Origin: CAITNQ01 sp041661365
GTDB lineage: Bacteria; Latescibacterota; UBA2968; UBA8231
Direction of reading: 5' to 3'
DNA length: 10,812 nt
Assembly (NCBI GenBank): GCA_041661365.1
Contig: JBAZUN010000185.1
Coordinates: 1 to 10,812 of the forward strand
Every line of letters begins with the position of its first letter. Position 1 is the stretch's first letter. The position numbers and the translations under genes are program-made. The notes beneath the pieces were generated by a model. The model did not search any database and was not told the DNA's origin. It worked only from the letters and a program-made list of their open reading frames with translations. Positions 7,912-10,812 of the stretch are shown here, piece by piece.

Positions 7912-8913
7912 ATGGCAGGGCTGACCAAGACGGGCAAGCGGGTATTCTCCGGGATCCAGCCTTCGGGCGGGCTGCACATCGGCAACTACCTCGGCTCGAT
8001 CCGCAACTGGGTCCAGGACCAGGGCCGGTACGACAACATCTTCTGCGTCGTCGACCAGCACGCCATCACCGTGGACTACGACCCCGAGGAGCTGCGACGC
8101 AGCACCCGTCAGCTCATCGGGCTCTATCTGGCCGCCGGACTGGATCCGCAGCACTGCACCCTCTTCGTGCAGTCCCACGTTCCCGAGCACACCGAGCTGG
8201 CCTGGCTGCTCAACTGCGTCACCCCGATGGGCTGGCTGGAGCGGATGACCCAGTTCAAGGAGAAATCCGAGGGCCGGGGTGAGCGCGTCAGCGCCGGGCT
8301 ATTCACCTACCCGGTGCTGATGGCCGCGGACATTTTGCTTTATCAAACCGATGGGGTTCCGGTAGGGGAGGACCAGAAGCAGCACGTGGAGCTGGCCCGG
8401 GACGTGGCCGGCCGCTTCAACCGCTTATTCGGCGAGGTCTTCACCGTGCCCGAGCCGTGGATCCGCGAGGTGGGAGCGCGCGTCATGGGGCTGGATGACC
8501 CGACGAAAAAGATGTCCAAGTCCACCAGTGCCCAGGGCCACGCCGTCCGCCTGCTGGACGAGCCGGCCCAGATCCGCAGGGCCATCATGCGCGCGGTGAC
8601 GGACTCGGGGCGGGAGATTACCTTCGATCCGCAGCGGCCCGGGGTGATGAACCTGCTGACCATCTACCAGGCGCTGACGGACCAGACGCGGCAGCAGATC
8701 GAGGCGCACTTCGCCGGCAAGGGGTACGGCGACCTCAAGAAGGAGGTGGCCGAGGTCGTGGTGGCGGCGCTGGAGCCGCTGCAGCAGCGCTATCGCCAGA
8801 TCACCGCCGATCCGTCCTACATCGACGGACTGCTGAAGGAGAACGTGGCGCGACTGCGTCCGATCGTCGACGACACCATGACCCGGGTGCGCCGGGCCAT
8901 GGGCATCCGCTGA
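7912..8913 (+). CDS. trpS: Tryptophanyl-tRNA synthetase
   Basis: It charges tRNA-Trp with tryptophan using ATP. It is a class I synthetase of 333 residues, the normal bacterial length. The nucleotide-binding motif is HIGN (22-25) after FSGIQPSGGL, and KMSKS is at 200-204. DILLYQTDGVPVGEDQKQHVELARD is the typical Trp/adenylate-binding stretch (two consecutive blocks, about 140-165). GAGGAG lies four nt before the ATG, and the gap from trpC is 18 nt. Its place inside the trp operon is unusual. If transcription comes from the promoter at 3628, the amount of synthetase would rise when charged tRNA-Trp is low, a sensible feedback. It looks intact and may be the only copy, though that cannot be seen here. 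Confidence 0.97.
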   Translation: MAGLTKTGKRVFSGIQPSGGLHIGNYLGSIRNWVQDQGRYDNIFCVVDQHAITVDYDPEELRRSTRQLIGLYLAAGLDPQHCTLFVQSHVPEHTELAWLLNCVTPMGWLERMTQFKEKSEGRGERVSAGLFTYPVLMAADILLYQTDGVPVGEDQKQHVELARDVAGRFNRLFGEVFTVPEPWIREVGARVMGLDDPTKKMSKSTSAQGHAVRLLDEPAQIRRAIMRAVTDSGREITFDPQRPGVMNLLTIYQALTDQTRQQIEAHFAGKGYGDLKKEVAEVVVAALEPLQQRYRQITADPSYIDGLLKENVARLRPIVDDTMTRVRRAMGIR

Positions 8914-8922
8914 GGCCAGCCC

Positions 8923-9240
8923 ATGCAGATCGACCTGAGCACCTTTCGCGCGCGCATCGACAGCATCGACGACATCATCCTCGAGCTGCTCAACCGGCGC
9001 CTGAAGTACGCCCTGGAGATCAACCAGATCAAGCTGGAGCAGGGGCAGCAGGTCATGGACGCCCAGCGCGAGATGCGGATCCTCGAGCGGCTGAAGGGGT
9101 ACAACGAGGGCCCGCTGAGTCAGGAGGGGCTGACCCTGATCTTCAGCACGATCATCGCCGAGTCGCGGCGCCTGATGGCCCAGGCTCGCGGCCCCGAGGA
9201 GCAGGACGATGACCTTGCCGCCGGCGCCGGAACCCGCTGA
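8923..9240 (+). CDS. aroQ: Chorismate mutase, AroQ class
   Basis: It rearranges chorismate to prephenate, the entry to tyrosine and phenylalanine. It is a free-standing 105-residue all-helical AroQ protein. Against the E. coli P-protein mutase domain the active-site residues map as R9 (R11), R26 (R28), K37 (K39), D46 (D48), R49 (R51) and E50 (E52). The position matching Q88 appears to be M85, in AESRRLMAQ. That residue contacts the substrate ether oxygen in E. coli and is Gln or Glu in many relatives. The last 15 or so residues form an acidic, disordered-looking tail. The SD GAGG overlaps the trpS stop codon, nine nt of spacing in all. The end overlaps tyrA by 32 nt, so the two are probably made together. 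Confidence 0.93.
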   Translation: MQIDLSTFRARIDSIDDIILELLNRRLKYALEINQIKLEQGQQVMDAQREMRILERLKGYNEGPLSQEGLTLIFSTIIAESRRLMAQARGPEEQDDDLAAGAGTR

Positions 9241-10354
9241 CCGAGCCGGCGCCGTGCCGGCCTTCTCCCGCGTGGCCCTGATCGGCGTCGGGCTGATCGG
9301 CGGCTCGCTCGGGCTGGCGCTCAAGCGCGCCGGCTTCACCGGCCGGATCGCCGGGATCAGCCGACCGGCCACGATCGAGCAGGCCCTGTCCTTGGGGGCG
9401 ATCGACGAGGGGTGGGACTACCCGGAGCTCGAGCGGGCCGTGGCCCCGGCCGACCTGGTCTTCCTGTGCACCCCGATCCGCAGCATCCTGGAGCTGCTCG
9501 AGCCGGTCGGCCGTTGTGCCGGTCCGGGGACCCTGATCACCGACGTGGGGAGCACCAAGCGACGGATCATGGCCCAGGCCGTTGCCGCGCTGGACGAGGG
9601 GCAGTTCTTCGTCGGCGGGCACCCGATGGCCGGCTCGGAAAAGGCGGGAGTGACGGCCGCGGACCCGTTCCTCTTCCAGAACGCCATCTACATCCTGGTC
9701 CCCGGCGCCGGGGTTCCGGCCGTTCGGTACAGCGCCTTCGTCGCCCTGCTGCAGGGCTTGGGCGCCAAGGTGCTGGAGCTGTCGGTCGAGGTGCACGACC
9801 AGGTGGTGGCGGCCGTCAGCCACCTGCCGCAGATGATGGCCACCTCGCTGGTCCGCATGGCCGGCGAGCTGAACCGGGAGAACGGGTACTTCCTGGCCCT
9901 GGCCGCCGGAGGGTTCCGCGACCTGACCCGCATCGCCTCCAGTCGTTTCTCCCCGGTGTGGGAGGACATCTGTCACACCAACGCCGACCAGATCGGCGGG
10001 ATGATCGACCGGTACATCGCGGTCCTGCAGCAGGTGCGCGGCCGGCTGGGCGAGGCCGATCTGGGCGACGACTTCGCCTTTGCCAACCGGATCCGCGACG
10101 CCCTGCCGCGGGATTCCAAGGGGTTCATCCACCGGCTGTTCGAGCTGCTGGTCCTGGCCGAGGACCGGCCCGGGGTGATCGCCGAGATCGCCGGGGCCCT
10201 GGGCGGGGAGGGGATCAACATCAGCGACATCGAGATCATGAAGGTGCGCGAGGGGGAAGGGGGGACGATCCGCCTGGGGTTCGACAGCGAATCGGCGGCC
10301 GACCGGGCCATGGCCATCCTCAACCGTCTGGGCCACGTGGCCCGGCGGCCCTGA
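9209..10354 (+). CDS. tyrA: Prephenate/arogenate dehydrogenase with C-terminal ACT domain
   Basis: It oxidatively decarboxylates prephenate (or arogenate) toward tyrosine. The 381 residues comprise a Rossmann domain (about 20-180) with GVGLIG at 26-31, a helical dimerisation domain with SHLP (H205) and FRDLTRIA (236-243), and an ACT domain (about 310-375, LVLAEDRPGVIAEIAGALGG) that in this family can bind tyrosine or another amino acid for feedback. H138 in GGHPMAGSEKAG is the conserved active-site histidine. After the second strand the sequence reads GISRP (S51, R52), resembling the NADP-dependent cyanobacterial arogenate dehydrogenase more than the Asp of NAD-dependent enzymes; NADP preference is an inference. 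The ATG at 9209 has GAGGAG seven nt upstream and lies within aroQ, giving a 32-nt overlap. The AroA-like gene follows after 19 nt. Confidence 0.95.
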   Translation: MTLPPAPEPADRAGAVPAFSRVALIGVGLIGGSLGLALKRAGFTGRIAGISRPATIEQALSLGAIDEGWDYPELERAVAPADLVFLCTPIRSILELLEPVGRCAGPGTLITDVGSTKRRIMAQAVAALDEGQFFVGGHPMAGSEKAGVTAADPFLFQNAIYILVPGAGVPAVRYSAFVALLQGLGAKVLELSVEVHDQVVAAVSHLPQMMATSLVRMAGELNRENGYFLALAAGGFRDLTRIASSRFSPVWEDICHTNADQIGGMIDRYIAVLQQVRGRLGEADLGDDFAFANRIRDALPRDSKGFIHRLFELLVLAEDRPGVIAEIAGALGGEGINISDIEIMKVREGEGGTIRLGFDSESAADRAMAILNRLGHVARRP

Positions 10355-10373
10355 CCCCGGACGGGACGCGGCC

Positions 10374-10812
10374 ATGGAGCAGGTGGTCCGACCGGCCCGC
10401 AAGGTGGTCGGCGAGGTGCGGGTCCCCGGCGAGGTCGGGGCCGCGGTCCAGGCCGTGGTCCTGGCGACCCTGGCCGAGGGTGAGGGCCGGGTGCTCAACG
10501 CACCGCCGGCGGTCGACGGCCTGATCGCCGTCCTCGGCCGGCTCGGGGTGACGGCCGAGCGTCGCGGCCGGGAGGTGGTGGTCGCCGGTCATGGGGTGCG
10601 CGGTTTCGAGCCGCCGTCGGAGCCGCTCGATCTGGGACCGGCCGGCGAGGCCGGGCTGCTCCTGGTCGCCCTGCTCGCGGGACAGTCCTTTGCCACGCGG
10701 CTGGCGCCCCTGCCCGCGGCAGAGCGGCTGCCGCCGCTGTTGGGATACCTGACCGCCATGGGAGCGGCGGTCGATCAGGCCGACGGTACCCTGACCGTGG
10801 GCGGCGGACCGG
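10374..10812 (+). CDS. aroA: EPSP synthase-family protein (AroA-like), N-terminal 146 codons, substrate residues replaced; runs off the window
   Basis: The frame is open from ATG (GGGA seven nt upstream) to the window end. It aligns without large gaps to the first third of EPSP synthase: VVGEVRVPG, VVLATLAEGEGRVLNAP, LGRLGVTAE, LDLGPAGEA and LVALLAGQSF match the family's inverse-repeat fold. The substrate residues do not match. The PG(S/D)KS...R motif is PGEVGAAVQ (18-26), so the positions of E. coli K22, S23 and R27 hold V21, G22 and Q26. The N-A-G-T motif is PAGE (89-92). The GEPRMKERP segment with R124 is replaced by a stretch reading PLPAAERLPP. The frame and codon use are clean, so this is not simple decay. 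It may be a pseudoenzyme, a regulatory partner of TyrA/AroQ, or an enzyme with a new substrate. The C-terminal catalytic residues lie beyond the window. The symbol denotes family only. Confidence 0.82.
   Translation, partial: MEQVVRPARKVVGEVRVPGEVGAAVQAVVLATLAEGEGRVLNAPPAVDGLIAVLGRLGVTAERRGREVVVAGHGVRGFEPPSEPLDLGPAGEAGLLLVALLAGQSFATRLAPLPAAERLPPLLGYLTAMGAAVDQADGTLTVGGGP

Noticed and set aside
8330..8360. AT-richer stretch with unusual codons (TTG CTT TAT CAA) inside trpS, considered as an internal promoter or transferred patch
   Set aside because: No paired -35/-10 at suitable spacing was found, and the stretch encodes the conserved DILLYQTDG motif of TrpS.

Overview
The window is a very high-GC bacterial chromosome segment with tightly packed genes, all read on the + strand. 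Nothing looks mobile: I see no IS element, integrase, CRISPR array, tRNA or rRNA. The organism is not identifiable from this alone. A membrane-anchored S41 protease, an FtsX/MacB-type ABC pair and a fused TrpE-TrpG anthranilate synthase suggest a diderm (Gram-negative-type) bacterium. The short permease reminds me of planctomycete-like proteins, but that is only an impression.

Region 1 (1-3598). The tail of an unidentified gene runs to 130. It is followed by a C-terminal processing protease with a duplicated N-terminal domain (284-2059), a compact ABC permease (2125-2826) and its ATPase (2867-3598). The ATPase reads straight from the Walker A lysine into the strand that normally lies about 17 residues further on. 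The Walker A Ser/Thr and the following helix are therefore missing, in frame.

Region 2 (3599-3890) is a complete-looking trp attenuator. It has a TTGACA-17-TAAGTT promoter, a 32-codon leader peptide with Trp at positions 11, 13, 17 and 32, an antiterminator pairing, and a 14-bp intrinsic terminator 25 nt before the next start codon.

Region 3 (3891-10812) is a single apparent transcription unit for aromatic amino acids: trpE(G), trpD, trpC, trpS, aroQ (chorismate mutase), tyrA with an ACT domain, and an AroA-family gene cut by the window end. Gaps are -4, 5, 18, 9, -32 and 19 nt. trpF, trpB and trpA are absent. Chorismate is drawn to anthranilate by TrpE(G) and on toward indole-glycerol phosphate by TrpD and TrpC; trpF would have to be elsewhere. 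Chorismate is drawn to tyrosine (and prephenate for phenylalanine) by AroQ and TyrA. TrpS makes the charged tRNA whose level the attenuator senses, so sensor and pathway appear linked.

The last gene aligns end to end with the N-terminal part of EPSP synthase, but the substrate-binding residues expected there are replaced, so it looks like a pseudoenzyme or a diverged paralog rather than an ordinary AroA. The points most worth a second look are this AroA-like protein, the ATPase with the broken P-loop, and the attenuator that appears to control trpS and the tyrosine branch together with the trp genes.
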